NCBI RefSeq assembly: GCF_011516735.1
Contig: NZ_WOSX01000004.1
Span: forward strand, 62,001 to 126,000
Length of the DNA stretch: 64,000 nucleotides
Direction of reading: 5' to 3'
Source of the DNA: Acetobacter fallax
GTDB taxonomy: Bacteria > Pseudomonadota > Alphaproteobacteria > Acetobacterales > Acetobacteraceae
Shown here: positions 41,041 through 50,937 of the stretch, piece by piece
Layout: each line of letters opens with the position of its first letter
How positions within the stretch are numbered: the stretch's first letter is position 1
Notes under the pieces: model-generated
The model's database searches: none
What the model was told of the DNA's origin: nothing
Seen by the model: the letters and a program-made list of their open reading frames with translations, nothing else
Made by a program: the position numbers and the translations under genes

Positions 41041-41880
41041 TTACTGGTTCGGGGGTCTGCCGCAGGCGCGGGCGGAGCCGCGTCGGCCGAACCAGGTCAG
41101 AACGGGGAGCGCCAGGCGGAGGAGCTTCGGAAACATCATGCAGAGGCGACCGAACAGGCCGTCTATGGCGGGTTCGAAGCGTTCCTGGCCGGGATGACGG
41201 AGGGCTTTCATGACGGCGGCGGCGATATTTTCCGGCCTGGCCGGAGGGCTGACGAAATTGAGGACGGAGCCGCCCTGGGCCATTTCATCACGGAGCATGG
41301 GGGTATCGACGGCGCCGGGGAAGATGGATGAGACGGCGATACCGACCGATTTTGTTTCCAGTGTCAGGGCCAGAGCGAAGCTGCGGAGGGCAGCTTTACT
41401 GGCGACATAGACGGCGCTGTTGGCGAGCGGGATGACAGCGGCGAGTGAATTGATGAAGACGATGTGTCCGCCGCGCGGGATCAGCGGCAGGAGCTGCGAT
41501 GTCAGCAGGATGGGGGCGGTCAGATTGATGGCGATCTGACGCTGAACATCTTCCGCGCGCATGGACTGCACCGGGCCGGGCACAATGACGCCGGCGCAGT
41601 GGATGAGAACCTGAACAGGCCGGCCTTCGGTCACGAGCTGTCCGGCAACGCGGGCGAGATCGTCGGCATTGGCAAGGTCACAGGGAATGTGACGAATCTG
41701 TCCGGTTCGGCTGTCGGGACGCGGGGGCGCGTTGCGGGAAAGGGTGACCGTGTCGTACCCTTTGCGGGCCAGGGCGAGAAGGATTGTCTGTCCTATTCCG
41801 CCTGATCCACCGGTCACGACGGCGAGTGGCGGTCTTCCTGTGTACGCTGAGTCGCCCGCAAACGGCCCGGTCTTGCTCAT
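41041..41880 (-). CDS. Short-chain dehydrogenase/reductase
   Basis: NAD(P)-dependent oxidoreductase of 279 residues. Rossmann glycine motif VVTGGSGGIGQTILLAL, structural CAG motif (IHCAGVIVPG), catalytic serine in VFINSLAAVIP and YxxxK (YVASKAALRSF) are present. A C-terminal hydrophobic stretch (LCMMFPKLLRLALPVLTWFG) may attach it to the membrane, as in several lipid-acting SDRs. ATG at 41880 has a GAGGG site. Substrate unknown. It is 90 bases downstream of the mechanosensitive channel gene on the same strand. Confidence 0.9.
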   Translation of the reverse strand: MSKTGPFAGDSAYTGRPPLAVVTGGSGGIGQTILLALARKGYDTVTLSRNAPPRPDSRTGQIRHIPCDLANADDLARVAGQLVTEGRPVQVLIHCAGVIVPGPVQSMRAEDVQRQIAINLTAPILLTSQLLPLIPRGGHIVFINSLAAVIPLANSAVYVASKAALRSFALALTLETKSVGIAVSSIFPGAVDTPMLRDEMAQGGSVLNFVSPPARPENIAAAVMKALRHPGQERFEPAIDGLFGRLCMMFPKLLRLALPVLTWFGRRGSARACGRPPNQ

Positions 41881-41970
41881 ATTTTCCCTCACATGCCGGT
41901 TTCTACACTGGCTGTGCCGCGTGTTCCAGCCCACCCTGCCCTTCCGGGGTAGATTGTGCGCGTGACCACT

Positions 41971-44541
41971 TCATGACGTCGGCGCGACGGTGGCGACGAT
42001 GCCGTTTTCGTGCAGGGCGCTCCACAGGGCGAGGCGGACGGCGTTGGCGGCGGCATCCACGTTGCGGGGCGAGGAGGTTTTCGCGGAGGCGGTGAGGGTC
42101 ACCGTATCGACGGCGATGGACGCGATCGTGACGGTGGGAGCCGGATCTTTCAGCAGGCCGGGAACGCTTTCGAGGGCTTTGCTCATGACGCCGACGGCTT
42201 TCGAGAGGTCGGTGCCCAAAGGGAGGCCGATGGAGACGGACATGGCGCCCGTGGGGTGACCGAGGGTGACGTTACGGACGGCGGAGGTGATGAACTGCGA
42301 GTTCGGGACGATCATCGTGGAGCCGTCGGACAGACCGATATCGGTGGACCGGACGCTGATTCGGCGGATGTCGCCTGTGGTGCCGTTGATCTGGACGAGA
42401 TCTCCGATTGTGACGGGGCGTTCGGCGAGCAGGATGATTCCGGACACGAAATTCTGAACGATGGACTGAAGGCCGAAGCCGATGCCGACGGAAAGGGCGC
42501 TGACGACCCAGGTCATGCTTTTCACGGTGATGCCGATGGTCGACATGATTGTCAGGCCGACGAGAATCCAGGCGGTGTAGGTGAAAATGGTGACGATGGA
42601 AGTCTGGGCACCGAGATCGAGGGCTGTTGTCGGGAACAGGCGGTTTCTGAGCCAGTTCTGGACCAGGTGGATGAGGTAGTAGCCGATGACCGGCACGGCG
42701 ATGCATTTCACGATGACGTCGAAGGACAGGCTGACGCCGCCGATGTTCTGTCCGAACACGACTTTTTCGATGTTTCCAAAGATCACGGAGAAGTCGAAGT
42801 CGCCACCCGACTGTGCGACGGCGACGGCGATGAAAACCAGGAAGACGCTGAGCAGGCCGCTGATAACCGTGCTGCCCTGGTCGACGAGCCGGGGCGCGAT
42901 GCCGAGACGGACGAGGTGGGCACCGAGGGGGCCGGCGCTGGTGAAGACGGTTGTTGCGAGGTCGTTGATCAGCAGGAAGACCAGCGACAGGCCAAGCAGG
43001 GTGACGACCATGGAGCAGATCCATGACAGCGTCGTGTAACCGAGCGGGATATAGCCCATGAGGCTGGCTGCCACGCAGAAGATGGACACAAAGAACGCCA
43101 GGACGCGGACGACGCGCCCGATGGTGCTTTGCAGCAGTGGCGTGTCGTCCGCGTCGGCATCGCTTTGCCGGACAATCTGTCTGGGCGTCATGAACAGGAG
43201 GGGGGCGGCGGCGAACACGAAGACGATATCGGCGGCCTGGATGCCGAACTGGCCGAGGCCGGCTTCTGTATCGATATAGCGGAGCGCGCCACGCAGGAGG
43301 AGCAGGAGCGCGAACCAGAGTGCATAGGGCGCCATCGCGCGGGCGGCACTGTCACAGAGCGGGACGACGCGCCAGTCCGGTTTGCCGGGAGACAGGATGG
43401 CGGCGGCGGCACCGAGGATGAATCCGACCAGCGGAATCTGGGCTCCGACAAAGCTGGCGAACCGGGCGAGATCACTGCCATCCACATCGGTTGCGCCTGT
43501 GATGCCGATCCAGAAGACCATGGCGCCGAATCCTGAGAAAGCGCCGCAGCAGACGGAATACAGCACGGCGGCGCCGACGCGGCGCACGCGTCCGACCGGC
43601 AGAAGGCGCGCGGCGGCGCGACGGGTCTGGTTCAGGAGAAAGAAGGGGGCCGCGAAGAGCACGCCTGCGCCGAAGAGGCAGATCAGCAGCGTCGGGAGGG
43701 CTGAGCTTTGGGCCGTGGTGGCGACGGTCTGCGCGGCTTCGCTGACGAAATCACGTCCCCGGGTGAGGTCGGAGGCGAATTCGGCGGAGAGGTGGCTCCA
43801 GAACGCGGGGGCCAGGGGGGATGGGAACCGTTGCAGCAGCATCGCCTGCTGGGCGGCGTTATTCCGCTGACCGAGGACGAGGACGAGCTGATGCGCCTGG
43901 AGAGCGTAGAGGCGGGCACGGGTGAGGCGTCCGGTCAGGTCGCGCTGGGCGGCAAGCAGTCTGTTGCGATGTTCTGTCAGGGTTGCGTCTTCGGGGGGCG
44001 CGTCCTTTGCGGGGGCCGGACCGAGCACGTCGAGCATCGATCTGAAGATTTTTTCGTAAGGTTCAAGCTGCGCGACCATGGCGTTCGCTCTGGTCTCCGC
44101 GGCGCCGGCACGCTGGGAAAGTTCCGCGACGGTGCTGGCATTGCGACTCGAACTGGCATCGATGCGGGTGCGGAACACGTCCCGGATGGTTTTATCGAGC
44201 GCGTCCAGGGCGGAGTCAGGGGCGATGCTGGCGGGCACGGCGAAGAGGGTATCCTGAGTGCCGGTCGTGCCAGTGGTGGTGCCTGTATCCGGTGCGGTGA
44301 CGCCTGGCACGGTGGCATCCGTCGCGCGGGCGTCTGCTGTCGTCGTTGTCGCCACCAGACCGAGACCGGCAGCGGATGCGAGGAGCGCCGTTTGTCCCAC
44401 AGGTCCGCAGATGAGACTGAGCAGGCAGAGGATCGCTGTCAGCGCTGGCCTCCGGGGGCGGGGCGGTTTCGACGTGCGTGCTCTTATTGGGAATGGCATA
44501 ACGGCGGTATCGGACGCTCCTGGCATCGGTGTTCCTGACAC
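41971..44541 (-). CDS. MscS-family mechanosensitive channel with DUF3772-type periplasmic region
   Basis: Large MscS relative (856 residues). A signal or first helix near the N-terminus is followed by a Thr/Ala/Gly-rich linker, a coiled periplasmic domain (about residues 115-250), then about ten membrane helices and the conserved MscS core: VGIGFGLQSIVQNFVSGIILLAERPVTIGDLVQI, GDIRRISVRSTDI and TMIVPNSQFI. The start chosen is a GTG at 44541, which has AGGAGGA four bases upstream; the frame continues to 44688. It protects against hypo-osmotic shock by family knowledge. Confidence 0.88.
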   Translation of the reverse strand: MSGTPMPGASDTAVMPFPIRARTSKPPRPRRPALTAILCLLSLICGPVGQTALLASAAGLGLVATTTTADARATDATVPGVTAPDTGTTTGTTGTQDTLFAVPASIAPDSALDALDKTIRDVFRTRIDASSSRNASTVAELSQRAGAAETRANAMVAQLEPYEKIFRSMLDVLGPAPAKDAPPEDATLTEHRNRLLAAQRDLTGRLTRARLYALQAHQLVLVLGQRNNAAQQAMLLQRFPSPLAPAFWSHLSAEFASDLTRGRDFVSEAAQTVATTAQSSALPTLLICLFGAGVLFAAPFFLLNQTRRAAARLLPVGRVRRVGAAVLYSVCCGAFSGFGAMVFWIGITGATDVDGSDLARFASFVGAQIPLVGFILGAAAAILSPGKPDWRVVPLCDSAARAMAPYALWFALLLLLRGALRYIDTEAGLGQFGIQAADIVFVFAAAPLLFMTPRQIVRQSDADADDTPLLQSTIGRVVRVLAFFVSIFCVAASLMGYIPLGYTTLSWICSMVVTLLGLSLVFLLINDLATTVFTSAGPLGAHLVRLGIAPRLVDQGSTVISGLLSVFLVFIAVAVAQSGGDFDFSVIFGNIEKVVFGQNIGGVSLSFDVIVKCIAVPVIGYYLIHLVQNWLRNRLFPTTALDLGAQTSIVTIFTYTAWILVGLTIMSTIGITVKSMTWVVSALSVGIGFGLQSIVQNFVSGIILLAERPVTIGDLVQINGTTGDIRRISVRSTDIGLSDGSTMIVPNSQFITSAVRNVTLGHPTGAMSVSIGLPLGTDLSKAVGVMSKALESVPGLLKDPAPTVTIASIAVDTVTLTASAKTSSPRNVDAAANAVRLALWSALHENGIVATVAPTS

Positions 44542-44831
44542 ATTTCCTCCTGTCCGGTGACCGCCGGTATGGCGGATTGTCATGGTCTGTCCGTGTATTA
44601 ACCCGTGAAGATGCTGTCTGGTTTCCATGTGCAGACCGCGCGGGACGTTTGCATATCGAACCAGTTCGGTCATCATGGGGGACTTCATCGGGCAGTGTGC
44701 GCGTCGGGCCGTATGCCGGCACGCGGCTCTTCGTCAACCGGAGTCCGGCGCCGGAGGGCTGATTGCCGTATCCGGAGGGTCTCCGGTTGCGAGCGATGGT
44801 TTTCGTGTCGGAATTCTCGCAGGATCGCTTT

Positions 44832-46781
44832 ATGCCGCAGCCCGTTTCGTCCCGCGAACTCACTGTTCGTGGTCTCATTATCGGTGCTCTTATCACCGTG
44901 GTTTTCACGGCATCCAACACCTATCTGGGGTTGCGGATCGGGCTGACATTTGCCTCTTCGATTCCCGCGGCGGTCATTTCGATGGCGGTGTTGCGGCTGC
45001 TGGGCGGCGGATCGATTCTTGAGAACAACATGGTGCAGAGTCAGGCCTCGGCGGCCGGGACGATCTCCACGGTGTTCGCGGTGTTTCCGGCACTGATTCT
45101 GGTCGGACACTGGGCGCGGTTTCCTTATCTTGAGACGATGGGGCTGACGGCGGCGGGAGGGATGGCGGGCGTGCTGTTCACGATTCCGTTGCGGCGGGCG
45201 CTGGTGAATGAGAGTTCCCTGCCCTACCCCGAAGGTGTTGCGGCGGCGGAGATTTTGCGAGCCGGACATGAACAGTCTGAACGGGGGGCGCGGAGTGACG
45301 GGCTGGTCACGCTGATTCTGGGCACTGTGATTTCCGCCGTCTTCTCGTTTGCGAGCGGCGGATTGCGGGTGCTTTCGGACGGAGCGGCGGTGGTCTTTAC
45401 GTCCGGTTCAGCGGTGTTCCGGCTTTCCACGGGGTTTTCACTGGCGCTTCTGGGAGCGGGTTATCTGGTCGGGATCGCGGGCGGGCTTGCGATGCTGTTC
45501 GGGTATGTTCTGTCCTGGCTGATTGCCGTACCCTGGCTGACGGCGATCACGCCGAACACTGACCATCTGGCTCCGGCGGCTTTTGCGACCTGGGTGTGGA
45601 TGCACAAGGTGCGGTTTATTGGCGCGGGGGCGATTGCGCTGGCTTCGGTGTGGACGCTCGGGGAACTGGCCGGACCGGTGATCCGGGGTGTGAAGGACGC
45701 GCTGACTTCGCGGGTCGGGGTCGCCACGGATAACCGCGATCTGTCGCCGCGGACGATCGGGCTGGTTGCTGGCGGGCTTTTTGTCGTGGTTGCGGGGTTG
45801 CTGACGGTGTTTCTGCTGCCGTTTACGTCGCATGTGATTGTGCCGGTTCTGTTCGGGACAGTGTTTCTGTTTATCTTCGGGTTTCTGACGGCAGCGGCCT
45901 GCGGCTATATGGCGGGGCTGGTCGGCTCTTCCTCGTCACCGATTTCGGGCATTGTTCTGATTGCGACTGTTCTGGTTTCGTCTTTCATGCTCGGGATGGA
46001 TTATGTCGGGCTTTTGCCGGCAGTTTTTTCGGCGAACGGCCATCATCTGGCGATTGCGTTCACCATCTTCATTCTGTCCGCGATTGTCGCTTCGGCGGCG
46101 ATTTCGAATGACAATCTTCAGGACCTGAAGACGGGGCAGCTTGTGGGAGCGTCGCCATGGAAACAGGAGGCGGTGCTGCTGCTGGGGTGCGGAATCGGGG
46201 CGCTCGTTGTGCCGCCGATTTTGAATCTTCTTTATCAGGCTTATGGGTTTACCGGTGCTTTACCTCGTCCGGGCATGGACCCGGCACGGGCTCTTGCGGC
46301 ACCGCAGCCTGCGATCATTGCCATGGTGTCTTCGGGCATTTTTGAACACAACCTTGACTGGACGATGATTTCCATTGGCCTGGTGCTGGGCGCGGCCCTG
46401 ATCGTGCTTGACCGGGTTCTGAAGCGGCGCGCGCTTTCGCTTCCGCCTCTGGCTGTCGGGATCGGGCTTTATCTGCCTCCGGCGGTCTCCACGACGATTG
46501 CTGTTGGCGCGGGCCTTGGCTGGTGGCTTCAGCGCCGGATGGGACGGACTGAAGCCGAGGCTGGCGCGGGGACGATGATCGCATCCGGGCTGATTGTCGG
46601 GGAAAGCCTGATGGGGGTGGCGCTGGCTGCTGTGTCCGGACTGAGCGGGTCGGACAGTGCGCTGGCGGTCGTTGGGAGCGGGATTGCGCCCTGGGACACG
46701 ATTCTGGGCTGTCTGGCGTTTGTGTGCGTGTGCTGGTGGTTTGTGGTGCGTGTCAGGAAGACGACGGGTACGTGCATGTAA
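44832..46781 (+). CDS. OPT family oligopeptide transporter
   Basis: Polytopic transporter of about 15 helices, 649 residues. Family sequences include FTASNTYLGLRIGLTFASSIPAAVISM and NMVQSQASAAGTIS near the N-terminus and AACGYMAGLVGSSSSPISGI in the middle. Members import oligopeptides or metal chelates; the substrate here is unknown. ATG at 44832 is preferred for an AGGATC site seven bases upstream and for agreement with the family N-terminus; ATG at 44796 and the frame start at 44763 are alternatives. Its last 29 bases overlap the convergent TadE-like gene. Confidence 0.9.
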   Translation: MPQPVSSRELTVRGLIIGALITVVFTASNTYLGLRIGLTFASSIPAAVISMAVLRLLGGGSILENNMVQSQASAAGTISTVFAVFPALILVGHWARFPYLETMGLTAAGGMAGVLFTIPLRRALVNESSLPYPEGVAAAEILRAGHEQSERGARSDGLVTLILGTVISAVFSFASGGLRVLSDGAAVVFTSGSAVFRLSTGFSLALLGAGYLVGIAGGLAMLFGYVLSWLIAVPWLTAITPNTDHLAPAAFATWVWMHKVRFIGAGAIALASVWTLGELAGPVIRGVKDALTSRVGVATDNRDLSPRTIGLVAGGLFVVVAGLLTVFLLPFTSHVIVPVLFGTVFLFIFGFLTAAACGYMAGLVGSSSSPISGIVLIATVLVSSFMLGMDYVGLLPAVFSANGHHLAIAFTIFILSAIVASAAISNDNLQDLKTGQLVGASPWKQEAVLLLGCGIGALVVPPILNLLYQAYGFTGALPRPGMDPARALAAPQPAIIAMVSSGIFEHNLDWTMISIGLVLGAALIVLDRVLKRRALSLPPLAVGIGLYLPPAVSTTIAVGAGLGWWLQRRMGRTEAEAGAGTMIASGLIVGESLMGVALAAVSGLSGSDSALAVVGSGIAPWDTILGCLAFVCVCWWFVVRVRKTTGTCM

Positions 46782-47403
46782 CACCTGAGCTGGTGTTGCT
46801 GCCGGCGGTCAGGGGAATGGATGTGGATTGCCGTGGCACCATGTAGAGATTTTCGTACATGGGCAGCGAGTAACTGTTTCCCTGCCCCGTGCCGGACACT
46901 GTCGGCATGAACTGGCTGATGACGGGAGGGGTGAAGGAATACCAGCTCTCGCCGTAGATGAGGTAGGCTGAGCCTGAGGAATCGGTTCCGGCCGGCAGGG
47001 TGATGTTCGCGTTCAGGGTATGCGGTGCGTGGTTGAGGCCGCAGCTCCAGATGATCGTGCCCTGACCGCTGCTTCCGACGGAAATTTCTGAAACGACCGT
47101 CTGTGCCGAACTTGTCGGATAGGGTTGCAACACCATCTGCGCGGCTTCCAGGATGATTGCGGCGTCATCTGTGGTCATGGTGTCGTACTGCGTTGTCAGA
47201 TTTGCGACGGTGTACGATGTGGAGGTGACTTTTCTCAGAACGACGACGGCTTCCTCGATTTCGGTGCCTCCGACGAACATGGTGATGAGGATCGGGGCGA
47301 GCAGTGCGAATTCAACGGCGGAAACGCCACGTCGGCAGGCCAGGAAGCGCTGCCACTGGTTTTTCCCGGAGTTTTTGCTGCCTGCGTCATCGGAACGGGT
47401 CAC
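46753..47403 (-). CDS. TadE/TadG-like pilus-assembly or pseudopilin protein
   Basis: 216 residues. After a polar cytoplasmic leader comes the TadE-type segment FLACRRGVSAVEFALLAPILITMFVGGTEIEE, in which a Gly/Ser-Ala-Val-Glu-Phe word precedes one membrane helix; the rest is a Ser/Thr-rich exported domain with two cysteines. It overlaps the preceding gene by four bases (ATGA) and is thus translationally coupled to it. The tad secretion ATPase and prepilin peptidase are not in this window. The 3' end overlaps the OPT transporter gene on the other strand. Confidence 0.8.
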   Translation of the reverse strand: MTRSDDAGSKNSGKNQWQRFLACRRGVSAVEFALLAPILITMFVGGTEIEEAVVVLRKVTSTSYTVANLTTQYDTMTTDDAAIILEAAQMVLQPYPTSSAQTVVSEISVGSSGQGTIIWSCGLNHAPHTLNANITLPAGTDSSGSAYLIYGESWYSFTPPVISQFMPTVSGTGQGNSYSLPMYENLYMVPRQSTSIPLTAGSNTSSGVTCTYPSSS

Positions 47404-47954
47404 GAGGCTGGCTCCGTCTTGATGACGACGGTCGAAAGCAGGAGCAGCGACTGCCCGGCGCCCTGAGTGACGGGGTTGAATCCTCCCAGGCCGGCGACTG
47501 TCGGGATGGGCAATCTGTACATCAGCTGAAGTGCTACGATGTCTCCGGGACTGCCGGGCTCATAGTTCAGCTTGTTTGAAATCTGATCACTGCTGTCGTA
47601 CGTTGGCGTGACAGACGGCTGTGCGAAGGTGGTGACAGTCTGCACATTAACATACAGTGAAGAACAGCTCAGATAAGAGGGTAGCTGGGTGCAGGCCTGT
47701 GTTTTAAAGGCGGCGGAGGAGGAAGGAGCGGTCCCTGTCAGGAGGGGCCGGGACATCTGGTCCGCGACGAAATCGAGTGCATCCTGAGTGAAATAGATGA
47801 CGCTCATCATCACCGAGGCGTAAAGAAGCGTGCAGAGCGGGATTGCGATGAACGCGAATTCAAGAGCGGTGGTGCCTGACTGGTCTCTGATGAAGAGGCC
47901 GGGCACAATTTTCCATGTGCGGGCTTTCCGAAGGGGCCGGGAAGCGGAACGCAC
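47400..47954 (-). CDS. TadE-like pseudopilin
   Basis: 184 residues with the same architecture: basic leader, then DQSGTTALEFAFIAIPLCTLLYASVMMSVIYF, in which TALEFAFIAIP is the hallmark of TadE-like proteins, followed by an exported domain with a CTQLPSYLSCSS disulfide candidate. The start is a GTG at 47954. It is the first gene of a two-gene unit. Function is likely minor pilin or assembly factor of a Flp/Tad pilus encoded elsewhere. Confidence 0.8.
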   Translation of the reverse strand: MRSASRPLRKARTWKIVPGLFIRDQSGTTALEFAFIAIPLCTLLYASVMMSVIYFTQDALDFVADQMSRPLLTGTAPSSSAAFKTQACTQLPSYLSCSSLYVNVQTVTTFAQPSVTPTYDSSDQISNKLNYEPGSPGDIVALQLMYRLPIPTVAGLGGFNPVTQGAGQSLLLLSTVVIKTEPAS

Positions 47955-48089
47955 TGTTGAAAATCTTATAATTGCTCCCCCTTTGCGTCCGCCCGCTGAT
48001 GTGATTGCCGAGATTGCGAGGCCCGCATTATTTCATGGTTTTCAGAACAGAAGCGCAGTCTGTCATCCGCGTATTAATGACGCGTTTAT

Positions 48090-48248
48090 GAGACTGTTTC
48101 GGAGGTTTCTCCGGTGAGCGGGAGCGCCTGGCGGGGGTATGTCCTCGTGTGGTTTTGAGCACCAAGGCTCAGCGGCCGGAAGGGCCGGGAACATCGGAGT
48201 GCAGAACATGTGCGTCGGATCGTCATCGGAGGGACTTCTGAAACCAGT
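48090..48248. repeat. Family-A element, decayed copy A4
   Basis: Left end GAGACTGTTTCGGAGG, right end ACTTCTGAAACCAGTG. Internal words TTTTGAGCACC, ACATCGGAGTG and GCGTCGGAT align in order with copy A2 (TTCTGAGCACC, GCATCGGAGCG, GCGTCGGAT). The arms no longer match each other well, so this is an old copy. It lies between the divergent tadE-like and copA genes. The remaining bases 47955-48089 and 48249-48449 hold nothing else that I recognise. Confidence 0.55.
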
Positions 48249-48449
48249 GTCCTGAGCCTGGGTATCGCTCCTCTTGCGTCTCCGGCGGAAAATTCCCTTA
48301 TCGACGGGAGCAGTCCTGCCGCGCATGGTGACCGGGACCGCATATTGACCGGGGATGAACCTGGCATCTGGCCGGGTGCGTGACGGAACTTACGAAATAG
48401 AGTGCCGGCGGGAGGCCTGAAGGGTTTTTTCCGGCTATCGGGGGCGGTG

Positions 48450-50846
48450 ATGTCTGCATCGGTTTCTCTGCCAGTTGAGGGCATGACGTGCGCGGCGTGT
48501 GCGGCGCGTATCGAAAAGGTTGTGAACCGGCTTCCCGGCGTCATCGCCACTGTGAATTTCGCGTCCGGAAAGGCGTCTCTGGCTCTGACCGGGGATCATG
48601 CCCCTGTTTCCGACATTGAAGCGGCCATTGAGCGGGCGGGATTCACGGTGCCGCATGAGCATGTTTCGCTGGCGATTGAGGGGATGACCTGCGCGGCGTG
48701 TGCGACGCGGATTGAGAAAGTTCTGAACCGGCTTCCCGGCGTGACGGCACATGTAAATTTCGCGGCGGCGCGGGCGACGGCTGATGTGACGCCGGGGCTG
48801 GCGGGTGTTGATGATCTGATTGCGGCGGTGAGTCAGGCGGGCTTTCGGGCGGGGCTGGCGGAGACGGATGAGGTGGCGCGCGAGGCGCGGCGGGCCGGGG
48901 CGCGGCGGCGGCTGAAGATGGAACTGGCTGTGGGCGTGGTGGCCACGGTGCCGCTGCTTCTGGAGATGGTGCCTGGAGCGGGCCATGCGCTGATGCTGCC
49001 GCGCTGGATACAGCTTGTGCTGGCAAGCGTCGTGCAGTTCGGGCTCGGGCTGAAATTCTATCGGGGGGCATGGGGGGCGCTCCGGGGCGGCGGCGCGAAT
49101 ATGGACGTGCTGGTAGCTCTGGGAACGACGATTGCCTGGCTTTCGAGCGCGATTGTTACCGTGTGCGGGCTGGATGCGCCGGTGTGGTTTGAGTCCGGAG
49201 CGACGGTTCTGACGCTGGTGACGACCGGCCGGCTGATGGAGACGAATGCGAAGGACCGGGCGGCGTCCGGCATTGCACGGCTGGCGAAGTTGCAACCCCG
49301 GACGGCGCATGTGGAGACGGCGGACGGGGTTCTGGACCGGCCGGCGGCGGGGCTGGTTGTGGGTGATGTGTTTGTGGTCCGGCCCGGAGAGGCTGTGCCG
49401 ACGGATGGCGCGGTGCTGACGGGTGAGTCGGCTCTTGATGAGGCGATGCTGACGGGTGAAAGCATGCCGGTGCCGCGTGAACCGGGGGATGCGGTGCGCG
49501 GCGGGACGCTCAATGGCGATGGCGTTTTGCGGGTGCGTGCGACGGCTGTCGGGGCGGACACGGCGCTGGCGCGGATCACCCGGATGGTGGACGAGGCGGA
49601 AGGGTCCAAAGCGCCGATCGAGCGGCTGGTGGACCGGGTTTCGGCGATTTTTGTGCCTGTCATTCTGGGGATTGCGCTGCTGACGCTGGGATTTGGCTGG
49701 GCGATATCGGGCTCATTTGAGTGGAGCCTGGTCAATGCCGTGGCGGTTCTGGTTGTGGCGTGCCCGTGTGCTCTGGGGCTGGCGACGCCAACGGCGATCA
49801 TGGTCGGGGCCGGCCGGGGCGCGGCGGCGGGGCTGCTGTTTCGCTCGGCGGAAGCGCTGGAGCAGATGGGGCGTGTGTCCGTGCTGCTGATGGACAAGAC
49901 CGGGACGCTGACGGAAGGACGGCCTCAGGTGACGGGAGTGTTTCCTGTGGACGGGCTGACCAGGGGGGATGTTCTGGCGCTGGCGGCGGGAATGGAGGGG
50001 GAGTCTGCGCATCCGCTGGCGAAGGCGGTTCGTGAAGCGGCGGAGGCTGACGGCATTGTTCCTGTCGCGGTGTCTGGCGGGCAGGCTGTGGCCGGACACG
50101 GGCTGACGGCGCAGGCAGAGGGTGTGCCGGTGCGGCTGGGATCTGAGCGGTTTCTTGGCGTGACGGCTCAGGGAGCGGCGGCGGAGGCGGGAGTGCATGG
50201 GCAGACGCTGATCGGGGTTGAGCGGGACGGTGTTCTGACCGGCTGGATTGCGGTCGCGGACACAATCCGGCCGGATGCGGCGCAGAGTGTGGAGTTGCTG
50301 AAAGATCTGGGGATTCGTCCGGTGATGGTGACGGGGGATTCCGAGGCTGCGGCGCGGCGTGTGGCGGCGCTGGTGGGCATTACGGATATCCGGGCCGGGG
50401 TGTTGCCGGGCGACAAGGCTGCCGAGGTGGCGGAGGTGAAGGCTTCAGCGGGTGATGGCGGTCTTGTTGGCATGGTGGGCGACGGGATCAACGATGCGCC
50501 GGCTCTGGCGGCGGCGGATGTTGGCATTGCGATGGGTGGCGGAACGGATGTCGCGCTGGACACGGCGGAGGTTGTGCTGATGCGGTCGCAGCTTCTGGCG
50601 CTGGTTGACGCCGTCAGCCTGTCACGGGCGACATCCCGCAAGATCCGGCAGAATCTGTTTTTCGCGTGTATTTATAATGGTCTGGGTGTGCCGCTGGCGG
50701 CCTTCGGGATGCTGCCGCCGATGTTGTCGGGCGCGGCCATGGCAATGAGTTCCGTGTCTGTTGTGAGCAATGCGCTGCTGCTCAACAGGTGGCGGCCGGT
50801 ATCGCTGGATGAGCGGTCTGTTCCCGTTGTCGGGGGTGGACATTGA
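48450..50846 (+). CDS. copA: Copper-translocating P1B-type ATPase
   Basis: Exports Cu(I) from the cytoplasm. Two N-terminal heavy-metal-associated domains carry GMTCAACAARIE and GMTCAACATRIE. The membrane metal-binding site is CPC (VVACPCALGLATPT), the phosphorylated aspartate is in DKTGTLTEG, the A-domain motif is LTGESMPV, and GDGINDAPALAAADVGIAMG closes the ATP-binding part. From the ATG at 48450 the protein has 798 residues; the frame continues to 48402. It is followed by a CopZ-like chaperone gene, which supports copper as substrate. No CueR or CopY regulator gene is adjacent. Confidence 0.96.
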   Translation: MSASVSLPVEGMTCAACAARIEKVVNRLPGVIATVNFASGKASLALTGDHAPVSDIEAAIERAGFTVPHEHVSLAIEGMTCAACATRIEKVLNRLPGVTAHVNFAAARATADVTPGLAGVDDLIAAVSQAGFRAGLAETDEVAREARRAGARRRLKMELAVGVVATVPLLLEMVPGAGHALMLPRWIQLVLASVVQFGLGLKFYRGAWGALRGGGANMDVLVALGTTIAWLSSAIVTVCGLDAPVWFESGATVLTLVTTGRLMETNAKDRAASGIARLAKLQPRTAHVETADGVLDRPAAGLVVGDVFVVRPGEAVPTDGAVLTGESALDEAMLTGESMPVPREPGDAVRGGTLNGDGVLRVRATAVGADTALARITRMVDEAEGSKAPIERLVDRVSAIFVPVILGIALLTLGFGWAISGSFEWSLVNAVAVLVVACPCALGLATPTAIMVGAGRGAAAGLLFRSAEALEQMGRVSVLLMDKTGTLTEGRPQVTGVFPVDGLTRGDVLALAAGMEGESAHPLAKAVREAAEADGIVPVAVSGGQAVAGHGLTAQAEGVPVRLGSERFLGVTAQGAAAEAGVHGQTLIGVERDGVLTGWIAVADTIRPDAAQSVELLKDLGIRPVMVTGDSEAAARRVAALVGITDIRAGVLPGDKAAEVAEVKASAGDGGLVGMVGDGINDAPALAAADVGIAMGGGTDVALDTAEVVLMRSQLLALVDAVSLSRATSRKIRQNLFFACIYNGLGVPLAAFGMLPPMLSGAAMAMSSVSVVSNALLLNRWRPVSLDERSVPVVGGGH

Positions 50847-50937
50847 CGGGCTGTGGCGCGATGGTCGCCGGCTGTTGAAGACGGCGGGCGGTCTGGTGGC
50901 GACGATGTCGCCGGCTGCGCGTGTAAGGAGAAAAGCG

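Noticed and set aside
42010-43026. Long plus-strand open frame inside the MscS gene
   Set aside because: Asp/Gly-rich antisense shadow of a well-supported channel gene; no ribosome-binding site and no similarity.
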